A DNA stretch of 64,000 nucleotides from Paraburkholderia madseniana (GTDB lineage: Bacteria; Pseudomonadota; Gammaproteobacteria; Burkholderiales; Burkholderiaceae): NCBI RefSeq assembly GCF_009690905.1, contig NZ_VOSW01000027.1, positions 32,769-96,768 of the forward strand. Reading direction: 5' to 3'. Positions within the stretch are counted from its first letter, which is position 1. Each line of letters begins with the position of its first letter. The notes under the pieces were generated by a model, which was not told the origin of the DNA, did no database searches, and was given only the letters and a program-made list of their open reading frames with translations. Positions 36,008 to 44,646 of the stretch are shown piece after piece. A program made the position numbers and the translations under genes.

Positions 36008-36727
36008 TCAGACGGCGAGGATCAGGAAAATTGCCGGCCGCTTGTGGAGATCGAGAGCCGGTTTCTTTTTCCAGTCGGCCACAGTGCGGCTGGCGATGGT
36101 TTCCGTTTCCAGCGTCAGATCGACGGCGACGCAGACCAACGTGGACGGCGCGCACGTCGCCAGCAACGTGTCGAGCAGTGGCTTATTCCGATAGGGCGTC
36201 TCGATAAAGATCTGCGTTTGTTTGGCTTTGCGCGACTGCTGTTCCAGGTCGCGCAAGCGCTTGGCCCGTTCGGTGGCGTCGACCGGCAGATAGCCGTGGA
36301 ACGCAAAACTCTGGCCATTCAGACCGGAAGCCATCAACGCCAGCAGAATCGAACTCGGTCCGACAAACGGCACGACCTTCACGCCGCGCTCATGCGCACG
36401 GCGCACCAGCAGGGCGCCCGGATCGGCGACCGCCGGACAGCCGGCTTCGGACACGAGACCCGCATCCGTCCCCGCAAGCAAAGGCGCGAGCAGTTTGTCG
36501 ATCTCGCCGGCCGGCGTGTTGACGTTCAGTTCGCGAATCTCGATTTCCTGGATCGGCTTTTCGGTGCCGACTTTTTTCAGGAAGGCGCGAGTGGTTTTCG
36601 CGTTTTCGCCGATGTAATAGCTGAGCGACGCCGCGCGGGCGCGCACCGGCGCGGGCAGGACGGCGTCGAGCGCGTCGGCATCGCCTTCGCCTAGTGTGTT
36701 CGGGATCAGATATAAGGTGCCGCTCAT
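36008..36727 (-). CDS. Tetrapyrrole-methylase-type SAM methyltransferase, RsmI-like
   Basis: 239 residues. It begins MSGTLYLIPNTLGEGD and contains GTDAGLVSEAGCPAVADPGALLV plus FVGPSSILLALMASGLNGQSFAFHGYLP, the core signatures of the RsmI family (16S rRNA 2'-O-methyltransferase, COG0313). It is shorter than RsmI (about 285), so it may be a paralogue with a different target. It overlaps the maf stop (ATGA at 36724-36727), so the two are coupled. Confidence 0.85.
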   Translation of the reverse strand: MSGTLYLIPNTLGEGDADALDAVLPAPVRARAASLSYYIGENAKTTRAFLKKVGTEKPIQEIEIRELNVNTPAGEIDKLLAPLLAGTDAGLVSEAGCPAVADPGALLVRRAHERGVKVVPFVGPSSILLALMASGLNGQSFAFHGYLPVDATERAKRLRDLEQQSRKAKQTQIFIETPYRNKPLLDTLLATCAPSTLVCVAVDLTLETETIASRTVADWKKKPALDLHKRPAIFLILAV

Positions 36728-37341
36728 TGCGCCCCCAGGAGTGGATAGCCCACTGCGAGCAGCATGCGCGACAGTGCGATCAGCGGCAGTCCGACCAGTG
36801 CGGTCGGGTCGTCCGAGTGAATTGCTTCGAGCACGGCGATGCCGAGGCCCTCGGATTTGGCGCTGCCCGCCACGTCGTAGGGCGTTTCGGCACGCAGATA
36901 GGCGTCCAGCGCGGCGTCCGGCAGGTCGCGGAATTGCACGCGAGTGATGACGTCGACGGCTTGTGCCGCCCCCGAACGGCTGTCGAACAGGCACAGCGCA
37001 CTATGAAACAGCACTTCGCGGCCGCGCATTGCCTGCAGTTGGGCGAGTGCCTTGTCGTGCGTGCCGGGCTTGCCGATCTGCAGGCCGTCGTAGGTGGCGA
37101 CCTGATCCGAGCCGATGACGAGTGCGGCTTCACCGGCGCCGAGGTTGTTTGCCACCGCACGGGCTTTTGCCTCGGCGAGGCGCAGGGCCGTCACTTCGGG
37201 CGTTTCGCCGGTGAGCGGCGTTTCGTCGATCGCCGGCACGACGACTTCGAACGGAATCCGCAGGCGCTCAAGCAGCTCGCGGCGATAGGGTGAACTCGAC
37301 GCCAGGATCAGGCGTGGCGGGCGATTGAGGGAATCTGGCAT
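36724..37341 (-). CDS. Maf-family nucleotide pyrophosphatase
   Basis: 205 residues. N-terminal RLILASSSPYRRELLERL and VVPAIDETPLTGETP are Maf motifs, and ALVIGSDQVATYDG contains the catalytic Asp region. Maf/YceF-type proteins hydrolyse noncanonical nucleoside triphosphates (house-cleaning) and can affect septum formation. Translation from 37341 (ATG) is preferred over a TTG two codons earlier. It lies in the usual position upstream of yceD-rpmF, on the opposite strand. Confidence 0.9.
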   Translation of the reverse strand: MPDSLNRPPRLILASSSPYRRELLERLRIPFEVVVPAIDETPLTGETPEVTALRLAEAKARAVANNLGAGEAALVIGSDQVATYDGLQIGKPGTHDKALAQLQAMRGREVLFHSALCLFDSRSGAAQAVDVITRVQFRDLPDAALDAYLRAETPYDVAGSAKSEGLGIAVLEAIHSDDPTALVGLPLIALSRMLLAVGYPLLGAQ

Positions 37342-37412
37342 GTGCAACCAACGGCTAGAGAGGCGGGTCGTACGGGGTTGTGCGGGTAGCGCACGTGTAC
37401 GGGCTTAAGTGT

Positions 37413-37441
37413 TTGACTCGAAAAGACAAAACGGATATGAT
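37413..37441 (+). promoter_or_regulatory. Sigma-70 promoter for yceD-rpmF-plsX
   Basis: TTGACT, a 17-base spacer, then TATGAT; transcription would start near 37448, leaving a leader of about 150 bases before yceD. This is the best promoter seen for the long plus-strand run that follows. Confidence 0.7.
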
Positions 37442-37597
37442 TTCGGGCTTTTCATCGGTATGCTATTGCACAGGCGGGCCGCTGCTTAGGTAACGCGCTT
37501 GGGCATACTGAGCAACGCCGGGCAGCGCATGAGTTCCGCGGACTGCTTTGCAAACCGATTTACCCCCGGCGAAATCCTTGCCGACGCAGGAGCGCAC

Positions 37598-38242
37598 ATG
37601 ACTCAACATCCTGGCAACCCTGCTGGTCTGTCCGACCCGCACGATATCGATCTGTTCGAATTTGCGCGGAGTGGGCGTCAGGCCGCGGGTGTCGTGCGCG
37701 TCTCGCAACTGCCGCGCATGTTAAACGAAGTCCCGGTTGAAGCGCCAGACCGCGATACCGCGTTCACCTGGCAAGCCGAAGGGGCGACGCAGCCGGAATT
37801 GCAGGACGACGGCACCGAGGGTCCGCAGCCTTATCTGAGGCTGGCGATTCACGGTGCTGCATGGCTCGAATGTCAGCGGTGCATGACACCGTATCTGCAG
37901 GCGTTCAATGTCGATGCAACTTACCGGATCGTCAGCACTGAGGCGGAAGCCGAAGAGTTTCCGCTCGATGAGGATGAAGTCGAAGTGATCGTGGGCTCGC
38001 GCCAGTTCGATCTCATCGACTTGATCGAAGAAGAGTTGCTGCTTTCCTTGCCGCTCGTGCCCAAGCACGAGGTGTGTCCCGAAGTGCACGAGAGCCTCGT
38101 CTCTGGTGTGGCTGGAGCAGAAGGCGAGGGCGACGAGGCTGCGCCGGACGAAGCTGGTGAGGGCGGTGAGCCCGAACGGCCTAATCCGTTTGCGGCGCTC
38201 GAAAGTCTCAAGCGCGGTGAGCCGGGCGACAAGAAGCACTGA
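37598..38242 (+). CDS. yceD: YceD-family protein (DUF177)
   Basis: 214 residues. Key segments are LAIHGAAWLECQRCMTPY (a CxxC pair) and PLVPKHEVCPEVHES, the DUF177 pattern. YceD is implicated in 23S rRNA maturation and is almost always encoded just before rpmF, as here. Its start is set by AGGAG five to ten bases before ATG 37598; more distal in-frame starts lack a Shine-Dalgarno. The C-terminus is acidic and Gly/Glu-rich. Confidence 0.9.
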   Translation: MTQHPGNPAGLSDPHDIDLFEFARSGRQAAGVVRVSQLPRMLNEVPVEAPDRDTAFTWQAEGATQPELQDDGTEGPQPYLRLAIHGAAWLECQRCMTPYLQAFNVDATYRIVSTEAEAEEFPLDEDEVEVIVGSRQFDLIDLIEEELLLSLPLVPKHEVCPEVHESLVSGVAGAEGEGDEAAPDEAGEGGEPERPNPFAALESLKRGEPGDKKH

Positions 38243-38343
38243 ACAGTTGCATGGGAGCGCGAAGCGGGCGCATTGGCCATTCGGTCAATGGCGGACACCG
38301 GGTCGGGCTGTGTTAGAATTCGAAAAATTTTTAGGAGTTAGTC

Positions 38344-38523
38344 ATGGCAGTTCAACAAAATAAGAAGTCGCCGTCGAAGCGCGGCATGCACCGTTCGCAC
38401 GATTTCCTGACGGCAGCGCCGCTGGCCGTGGAACCGAGCACGGGCGAAGTGCATCTGCGTCACCACGTTAGCCCGAACGGCTACTATCGCGGCAAGAAAG
38501 TCGTCAAGACGAAGAACGACTAA
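38344..38523 (+). CDS. rpmF: 50S ribosomal protein L32
   Basis: 59 residues: [20 protein letters not shown] at the start and the typical [17 protein letters not shown] near the end. It lacks the CxxC zinc site found in some L32 proteins. A TAGGAG Shine-Dalgarno precedes the ATG. It follows yceD by 101 bases and precedes plsX by 172. Confidence 0.97.
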
Positions 38524-38600
38524 TCGTTTCACTGCGTTGCGCCCCTTGGCGTTTCGCGTGGCGATCGGCTCGCTTGACATTTTCCCGGCTCGGCAAAAAG

Positions 38601-38624
38601 GCGGCATTCATCTGCCGCTTTTTT
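38601..38624 (+). terminator. Intrinsic terminator or attenuator between rpmF and plsX
   Basis: GCGGCA (38601-38606) pairs with TGCCGC (38613-38618) across a 6-base loop, followed by TTTTTTG. It lies between rpmF and plsX, which are normally co-transcribed, so it probably gives partial termination. Confidence 0.72.
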
Positions 38625-38695
38625 GTGTCGATCGCAGTTGGCGCTGTAGCGCTTACTGTGGTCCCATGCAGGGCGCCTGAAATTCGTCGCACTCC

Positions 38696-39802
38696 ATGAC
38701 AGTAAAGCTCACGATAGATTGCATGGGAGGCGACCACGGCCCGTCCGTGACCGTTCCCGCAGCCGTCAACTTCGTTCGTTCGCATCCCGATGCTGAGCTG
38801 CTGCTCGTCGGCATTGAAAGTGCGATTCGTGCGCAGCTAAAGAAGTTGAAGGCTCAAGACCTGCCGGCGCTGACCGTCGTACCTGCTTCCGAAATCGTCG
38901 CCATGGACGATCCGGTCGAAGTCGCGCTGCGCAAGAAAAAAGACTCATCCATGCGCGTAGCGCTGAATCGCGTCAAGGAAGGCGAGGCGCAAGCCTGCAT
39001 TTCCGCCGGCAATACCGGCGCGCTGATGGCGGTCTCGCGCTATGTGCTGAAAACGCTGTCGGGCATCGAGCGCCCGGCCATTGCGTCAGCACTGCCCAAT
39101 CCCAATGGCTACACGATGATGCTCGACCTGGGCGCCAACGTCGATTGCGAGCCGCAGCATCTGCTGCAGTTCGCGGAGATGGGGCACGCGCTCGTGTCCG
39201 CGCTCGAAGGCAAGGAGCGGCCCACCATCGGCCTGCTCAACATCGGCGAAGAAGTCATCAAGGGCAACGACACCATCAAACGTGCCGGCGAACTGCTGCG
39301 CGCGAGTACACTTAACTTTCACGGTAACGTTGAAGGCAACGACATCTTCAAGGGCACGGTCGACGTGATCGTCTGCGACGGTTTTGTCGGCAATGTCGCG
39401 CTGAAGACGTCGGAAGGCCTCGCGCAGATGCTCTCCAACATCATCAAGGAAGAGTTCGGCCGCTCGTGGCTCACCAAGGTGATGGCGGTGCTCGCCTTGC
39501 CGGTATTGATGCGTTTCAAGAAACGCGTCGATCATCGGCAATACAACGGCGCCGCGTTGCTGGGCCTGCGTGGGCTGGTGATCAAAAGCCACGGTTCGGC
39601 GGATGCCTACGCGTTTGAGTGGGCTATCAAACGCGGGTATGATGCCGTCAAAAACGGCGTGCTGGAACGCCTTGCGCGAGCAATGGAAGAGAATGCAGGT
39701 TCTCTCGAACAGGCAGCGCGCGATGCAAGCGGTGCGGGTCACGCAAGCCCGATCGCAGGCCAGCCAGCCGAGCCCTACGCTGCGCAATCCTCGAAGGCAT
39801 AA
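38696..39802 (+). CDS. plsX: Phosphate acyltransferase PlsX
   Basis: 368 residues. It makes acyl-phosphate from acyl-ACP for phospholipid synthesis. Family segments are LTIDCMGGDHGPSVTVPAA, ACISAGNTGALMA and VDVIVCDGFVGNVALKTSEG. The C-terminus carries an extra Ala/Ser-rich tail (about 20 residues). Its stop TAA overlaps the fabH start (TAATG). The upstream gap holds a terminator-like hairpin. Confidence 0.96.
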   Translation: MTVKLTIDCMGGDHGPSVTVPAAVNFVRSHPDAELLLVGIESAIRAQLKKLKAQDLPALTVVPASEIVAMDDPVEVALRKKKDSSMRVALNRVKEGEAQACISAGNTGALMAVSRYVLKTLSGIERPAIASALPNPNGYTMMLDLGANVDCEPQHLLQFAEMGHALVSALEGKERPTIGLLNIGEEVIKGNDTIKRAGELLRASTLNFHGNVEGNDIFKGTVDVIVCDGFVGNVALKTSEGLAQMLSNIIKEEFGRSWLTKVMAVLALPVLMRFKKRVDHRQYNGAALLGLRGLVIKSHGSADAYAFEWAIKRGYDAVKNGVLERLARAMEENAGSLEQAARDASGAGHASPIAGQPAEPYAAQSSKA

Positions 39803-40791
39803 TGGCTCAATCGACAATTTATTCCCGCGTGCTGGGCACCGGCAGCTACCTGCCGCCCGGGCGCGTCACCAATCAGGATCTGGCCGAACGTCTCGCCAAG
39901 CAAGGTGTCGAGACGAGCGACGAGTGGATCGTTGCCCGCACGGGCATCCATGCACGCCACTTCGCCGAACCCGATGTCACCACCAGCGATCTGGCGCTCT
40001 TCGCCTCGCAGCGCGCGATCGAAGCGGCCGATATCGATCCGCAATCCATCGATCTGATCATCGTTGCAACCTCCACGCCTGACTTCGTGTTTCCGAGTAC
40101 GGCGTGCCTGTTGCAGAACAAGCTCGGCATCAAGAACCACGGCGCGGCATTCGACGTGCAGGCCGTTTGTTCCGGCTTTGCTTACGCGGTGGCAATGGCG
40201 GATAGCCTGATTCGCGGCGGCCAGCATCGCACGGCGCTCGTAATCGGCGCGGAAACCTTCTCGCGCATTCTCGATTTCAAGGATCGCACCACCTGCGTGC
40301 TGTTCGGTGACGGCGCCGGCGCGGTGATCCTGCAGGCGTCCGAAGAACCGGGCGTGCTGGCGAGCGCTTTGCATGCCGACGGCAGCCATTCGAACATTCT
40401 CTGCACGCCGGGCAATGTGAACGGCGGCGTGATCGAGGGCAGCGCGTTCCTGCATATGGACGGCCAGGCTGTGTTCAAGCTCGCGGTCAATGTGCTCGAA
40501 AAGGTTGCAGTCGAGGCACTCGCAAAAGCGAATCTGTCGGCCGAGCAGATCGACTGGCTGATTCCGCATCAGGCCAATATCCGCATCATGCAAAGCACCT
40601 GCCGCAAGCTTGGCTTGCCGCAGGAACGCATGGTCGTCACGGTGGGCGAGCACGGCAATACGTCGGCTGCGTCCATTCCGCTCGCATTCGACGTCGCGGT
40701 GCGCGACGGCCGCATCAAGCGCGGCCAGAACGTGCTGATCGAAGGCGTTGGCGGCGGCTTCACCTGGGGCGCGTCGGTTATCCGCTACTGA
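39802..40791 (+). CDS. fabH: 3-oxoacyl-ACP synthase III
   Basis: 329 residues. It condenses acetyl-CoA with malonyl-ACP to start fatty-acid elongation. The Cys-His-Asn triad is visible: Cys123 (AVCSGFAYAV), His in WLIPHQANIRI and Asn in GEHGNTSAASIP. It is second in the plsX-fabH-fabD-fabG-acpP-fabF order and overlaps plsX by one base. Confidence 0.96.
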   Translation: MAQSTIYSRVLGTGSYLPPGRVTNQDLAERLAKQGVETSDEWIVARTGIHARHFAEPDVTTSDLALFASQRAIEAADIDPQSIDLIIVATSTPDFVFPSTACLLQNKLGIKNHGAAFDVQAVCSGFAYAVAMADSLIRGGQHRTALVIGAETFSRILDFKDRTTCVLFGDGAGAVILQASEEPGVLASALHADGSHSNILCTPGNVNGGVIEGSAFLHMDGQAVFKLAVNVLEKVAVEALAKANLSAEQIDWLIPHQANIRIMQSTCRKLGLPQERMVVTVGEHGNTSAASIPLAFDVAVRDGRIKRGQNVLIEGVGGGFTWGASVIRY

Positions 40792-40902
40792 TAGCGGCGA
40801 CGTTATGGCGAGCGCTCCTTGCGGCGCTCGGCTACGCTTGAGCGCGCTTGCCATCAACCGGGCGCGCCACCCACATCTGACAACACCGATTTTGGGGACG
40901 AT

Positions 40903-41838
40903 ATGAAATTTGCGTTCGTTTTTCCTGGGCAAGGTTCGCAGTCGGTCGGCATGCTCAACGCATTCGCTGATCACGCGGTCGTGCGTGAGACGGTTCAGGA
41001 AGCGTCCGACGCGCTCAATCAGGACCTCGGCAAGCTGATCGCCGAAGGCCCCGCCGAAGATCTGAACCTCACCACCAATACCCAGCCGGTCATGCTGACC
41101 GCCGCGTACGCGATTTATCGCGCGTGGCAGCAGGCGGGCGGCCCGAAGCCGGCTATCGTCGCCGGCCATAGCCTCGGCGAATACACCGCGCTGGTCGCGG
41201 CGGGCGCGATCGCGTTTCGCGATGCTGTGCCGCTCGTGCGGTTTCGCGCGCAGGCTATGCAAACGGCCGTGCCGGTCGGCGTTGGCGGCATGGCCGCGAT
41301 TCTCGGCCTCGATGACGACACAGTCCGCGCGGTTTGCACCGAAGCGTCGGTCGCGGGTGTCGTCGAAGCAGTGAATTTCAACGCGCCGGCGCAAGTCGTG
41401 ATCGCCGGTCACAAGGCCGCTGTCGAAAAGGCCTGCGAAGTCGCGAAGGCGAAGGGCGCAAAGCGCGCGTTGCCGCTGCCGGTGTCTGCGCCGTTCCACT
41501 CGTCGCTGCTCAAGCCCGCGTCGGATCAATTGCGCGAGTATCTGGCCAGCGTCGACGTGCAGGTGCCGTCGATTCCGGTGATCAACAATGTCGACGTCGC
41601 CGTAGTCAACGAGCCGGCAAAGATCAAGGACGCACTGGTGCGTCAGGCAGCAGGCCCGGTGCGTTGGGTCGAAAGCGTGCAGGCAATGGCGGCGCAAGGC
41701 GTCACGCATGTGATCGAATGCGGCCCCGGCAAGGTCCTCGCGGGCTTGACGAAGCGTATCGACGGCAATCTGGTCGGCGCCTCGGTGTTCGACCCGGCTT
41801 CGCTCGAAGAAACGCTCAAGCTGGTGACGGCAGGCTGA
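40903..41838 (+). CDS. fabD: Malonyl-CoA:ACP transacylase
   Basis: 311 residues. It loads malonate from CoA onto ACP. The N-terminus KFAFVFPGQGSQSVGML and the nucleophile Ser90 in AGHSLGEYTAL are diagnostic; the His partner lies in LPVSAPFHSSLL. The frame is open further upstream, but ATG 40903 gives the family start and follows GGGGACGAT. Confidence 0.96.
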   Translation: MKFAFVFPGQGSQSVGMLNAFADHAVVRETVQEASDALNQDLGKLIAEGPAEDLNLTTNTQPVMLTAAYAIYRAWQQAGGPKPAIVAGHSLGEYTALVAAGAIAFRDAVPLVRFRAQAMQTAVPVGVGGMAAILGLDDDTVRAVCTEASVAGVVEAVNFNAPAQVVIAGHKAAVEKACEVAKAKGAKRALPLPVSAPFHSSLLKPASDQLREYLASVDVQVPSIPVINNVDVAVVNEPAKIKDALVRQAAGPVRWVESVQAMAAQGVTHVIECGPGKVLAGLTKRIDGNLVGASVFDPASLEETLKLVTAG

Positions 41839-41922
41839 ACGCCGCTTCATAGGGCGCAAGCAAGGCGCCAGGCTCGACATCAAGAATCAATCAGCCCTCC
41901 GAAAGGGCATCCGGACTGACAG

Positions 41923-42672
41923 ATGGAAAAGACTCTCGACAAGCAGATCGCAATCGTGACGGGCGCGTCGCGCGGCATTGGCCGTGCAATCGCGATGGAA
42001 CTGGCGCGCCAGGGCGCGACAGTGATCGGCACGGCAACCAGCGAAAGCGGCGCGGCAGCGATCAGCGAAGCCTTTAACGCGGCTGGCTTGAGCGGCCGCG
42101 GCGCGGTGCTCAACGTGAACGACGCCGCCGCAGCCGAAGCGCTGATCGACGGCACCGTGAAGGAATTCGGCGCGCTGCACGTGCTGGTGAACAACGCCGG
42201 CATCACGCAGGATCAGCTCGCCATGCGCATGAAGGACGACGACTGGGATGCGGTGATCGACACCAATCTCAAGTCGGTCTTCCGCCTGTCGCGCGCAGTG
42301 CTGCGTCCGATGATGAAGGCCAAGGGCGGCCGCATCATCAACATCACGTCGGTGGTCGGCTCGGCAGGCAACCCCGGGCAGGTCAACTATGCAGCCGCGA
42401 AAGCGGGCGTAGCAGGCATGACGCGCGCACTGGCACGCGAGATCGGCAGCCGCGGCATCACGGTGAATTGCGTCGCGCCGGGCTTCATTGACACCGACAT
42501 GACCAAGACCCTGCCGGAAGAGCAGCAAACCGCGCTGAAGACGCAGATTCCGCTCGGCCGCCTTGGCAGCCCGGACGATATCGCGCATGCCGTGGCGTTC
42601 CTCGCGTCGCCGCAAGCGGGCTATATCACCGGCACGACATTGCATGTGAACGGCGGAATGTACATGTCGTAA
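41923..42672 (+). CDS. fabG: 3-oxoacyl-ACP reductase
   Basis: 249 residues, a short-chain dehydrogenase. It reduces 3-oxoacyl-ACP with NADPH. The cofactor loop is VTGASRGIGRAIA, and the catalytic residues are Ser143, Tyr156 and Lys160 in ITSVVGSAGNPGQVNYAAAK. It sits between fabD and acpP, followed by a terminator-like hairpin. Confidence 0.96.
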   Translation: MEKTLDKQIAIVTGASRGIGRAIAMELARQGATVIGTATSESGAAAISEAFNAAGLSGRGAVLNVNDAAAAEALIDGTVKEFGALHVLVNNAGITQDQLAMRMKDDDWDAVIDTNLKSVFRLSRAVLRPMMKAKGGRIINITSVVGSAGNPGQVNYAAAKAGVAGMTRALAREIGSRGITVNCVAPGFIDTDMTKTLPEEQQTALKTQIPLGRLGSPDDIAHAVAFLASPQAGYITGTTLHVNGGMYMS

Positions 42673-42719
42673 CCAAATTCGGTTACTATCCGCGCCTTGA
42701 TGCGTTTGCAAAAGCGTAA

Positions 42720-42758
42720 GGCGCATGCCTTGACAGGAACCCGATGCGCCGCTTTTTT
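42720..42758 (+). terminator. Terminator-like hairpin between fabG and acpP
   Basis: GGCGCAT (42720-42726) pairs with ATGCGCC (42744-42750), with AAGC (42712-42715) and GCTT (42751-42754) able to extend the stem past a GTAA bulge. A T-run follows (TTTTTTG). acpP probably has its own promoter downstream (TAAAAT at 42775-42780 is a possible -10). Confidence 0.65.
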
Positions 42759-42823
42759 GCCGGGTCAAACCTGATAAAATGCGCGCACCTGTATTTTTGA
42801 ACTTCTTTTCCCTTGGAGGGGTA

Positions 42824-43063
42824 ATGGACAATATCGAACAGCGCGTCAAGAAGATCGTCGCAGAACAACTGGGCGTTGCAGAAGCTGAGATCAAGAACGA
42901 AGCTTCGTTCGTGAACGACCTCGGTGCCGACTCGCTCGACACCGTTGAACTCGTGATGGCCCTCGAAGACGAATTCGGCATGGAAATTCCGGATGAAGAA
43001 GCCGAGAAGATCACTACCGTTCAGCAAGCGATCGACTACGCTCGCGCGAACGTCAAGGCCTAA
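42824..43063 (+). CDS. acpP: Acyl carrier protein
   Basis: 79 residues, acidic. Ser37 in the [10 protein letters not shown] motif is the 4'-phosphopantetheine attachment site, modified by AcpS (encoded 13.4 kb downstream). The start is set by TTGGAGGGG upstream of ATG 42824. It carries growing acyl chains for all fatty-acid synthesis enzymes here. Confidence 0.97.
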
Positions 43064-43237
43064 AGTCATCCGCGCCTGCGTTCCTGCGTTGGCGGCGTAT
43101 GACGCCCTGCCGTGTCGGTTTCCGACGCCAGCAGGGCTGGCGCTTTTTGCCGTGCAGGAGGCAGCGATGTTGACAGCGCAACTTTTCGCGCGATTGCCGA
43201 CTTTCAAGAAAACGCCGGGCCGCCCTGCGTTTTCCGC

Positions 43238-43310
43238 CCCGAAGGAAGTCCCCTTGGGGGATTGCCCCCCTCGGGGGCACCTGGTGCGAAGCGCCAGGGG
43301 TAGGGGCGGC
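43238..43310. repeat. REP-like palindromic element
   Basis: Two nested stem-loops lie within a GC-rich block: GCCCCC (43264-43269) with GGGGGC (43273-43278), and CCTGGTGC (43280-43287) with GCGCCAGG (43291-43298). The layout resembles the dispersed palindromic repeats common in Burkholderiales genomes. Only one copy is in this window. Confidence 0.5.
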
Positions 43311-43314
43311 TAAC

Positions 43315-43361
43315 AGCCACAGGGCACACAGGGCAGGTTCCTGTGGCCGCTGTGGCTTTTG
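43315..43361 (+). terminator. Terminator-like inverted repeat upstream of fabF
   Basis: AGCCACAG (43315-43322) pairs with CTGTGGCT (43350-43357), followed by TTTTG. The loop is long (27 bases), so it is weaker than a classical terminator. It could attenuate read-through from acpP into fabF. Confidence 0.45.
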
Positions 43362-43392
43362 TGCTTTTGTCATCTATGAAAAAGGGGTTACC

Positions 43393-44631
43393 GTGAGCCG
43401 CCGTCGTGTTGTTGTTACAGGCCTGGGGCTGATTTCGCCTGTTGGCAATAATGTTGCCGACGGCTGGGCCAATCTGGTCGCCGGCAAGTCGGGTATTGCC
43501 AATATCACGAAGTTCGATGCGTCGAACTTTTCGACTCGTTTCGCCGGCGAGGTGAAGGGCTTCAATATCGAGGACTACATCCCCGGTAAGGAAGCGCGCC
43601 ACATGGATACGTTCATCCATTACGGCGTCGCGGCCGGCATCCAGGCGATGCAGGACAGCGGCCTCGAAGTCACCGACGAGAATTCGGAGCGCATCGGCGT
43701 GGTGGTCGGTTCGGGCATCGGCGGCCTGCCGATGATCGAAGCGACGCAAACCGAGCTGCTCAATCGCGGCCCGCGCCGTATTTCGCCGTTCTTTGTGCCG
43801 GCATCGATCATCAACATGATCTCCGGCCACCTGTCGATCAAGTTCGGCATCAAGGGTCCGAATCTCGCCATCGTTACCGCGTGTACGACGGGTCTGCACT
43901 GTATCGGCGAGGCTTCGCGCCTGATCGAATACGGCGACGCCGACGTGATGATCGCAGGCGGTGCCGAATCGACAGTGTCGCCGCTCGGCGTCGGCGGTTT
44001 TGCGGCGGCGCGGGCGCTGTCGCAGCGCAACGACGATCCGGCAACGGCGAGCCGTCCGTGGGACAAGGATCGCGACGGTTTCGTGCTGGGCGAAGGCGCT
44101 GGCGTGATGGTGCTCGAAGAGTACGAACACGCGAAGGCGCGCGGCGCGAAGATTTACGCCGAAATCAGCGGCTACGGGATGAGCGGCGACGCCTATCACA
44201 TGACCGCTCCGCTGGAAGATGGTGACGGTGCGCGCCGCTGCATGCTGGCCGCCTTGAAGAACGCGGGCATCAATTCGGATCAGGTGAATTACCTGAACGC
44301 GCACGGCACGTCCACGCCGCTGGGCGACCTGGCTGAAACCACCGGCATCAAACGCGCTTTCGGCGACCACGCAAAAGACATGGTCGTGAATTCGACCAAG
44401 TCGATGACCGGTCACCTGTTGGGCGGCGCCGGCGGTCTGGAATCCGTGTTCACCGTGCTTGCCGTGCATCATCAGGTGTCGCCGCCGACGATCAACATCT
44501 TCAATCAGGATCCGGCCTGCGATCTCGATTACTGCGCCAACACTGCGCGGGAGATGAAGATCGACGTTGCGCTGAAGAACTCGTTCGGGTTCGGCGGCAC
44601 AAACGGCACGCTGGTCTTCAAGCGCGCCTGA
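43393..44631 (+). CDS. fabF: 3-oxoacyl-ACP synthase II
   Basis: 412 residues. It elongates acyl-ACP by condensation with malonyl-ACP. The Cys-His-His active site is visible: Cys164 (VTACTTGLHC), His in NAHGTSTPLG and His in STKSMTGHLLGGAGG. The start is a GTG (43393) with AAAGGGG upstream. It is followed directly by a small membrane protein and the sigma-E genes. Confidence 0.96.
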   Translation: MSRRRVVVTGLGLISPVGNNVADGWANLVAGKSGIANITKFDASNFSTRFAGEVKGFNIEDYIPGKEARHMDTFIHYGVAAGIQAMQDSGLEVTDENSERIGVVVGSGIGGLPMIEATQTELLNRGPRRISPFFVPASIINMISGHLSIKFGIKGPNLAIVTACTTGLHCIGEASRLIEYGDADVMIAGGAESTVSPLGVGGFAAARALSQRNDDPATASRPWDKDRDGFVLGEGAGVMVLEEYEHAKARGAKIYAEISGYGMSGDAYHMTAPLEDGDGARRCMLAALKNAGINSDQVNYLNAHGTSTPLGDLAETTGIKRAFGDHAKDMVVNSTKSMTGHLLGGAGGLESVFTVLAVHHQVSPPTINIFNQDPACDLDYCANTAREMKIDVALKNSFGFGGTNGTLVFKRA

Positions 44632-44646
44632 TCGCCCGATCGTTTG

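Larger units (their letters stand above)
43064..43392. other. 329-bp acpP/fabF intergenic region with repeat-like hairpins
   Basis: This region holds a REP-like GC-rich block (about 43238-43310) and, just before fabF, an inverted repeat (43315-43322 with 43350-43357) followed by TTTT. No protein gene is evident. The Shine-Dalgarno-like AAAGGGG before the fabF GTG marks the end. Confidence 0.55.

Noticed and set aside
38574..38579. TTGACA as a plsX promoter -35
   Set aside because: No -10-like hexamer lies 16-18 bases downstream; that position is occupied by the terminator stem.
39775..41883. Minus-strand open frame of about 700 codons over fabH and fabD
   Set aside because: It is a mirror artefact of codon bias; fabH and fabD active sites are intact on the plus strand.
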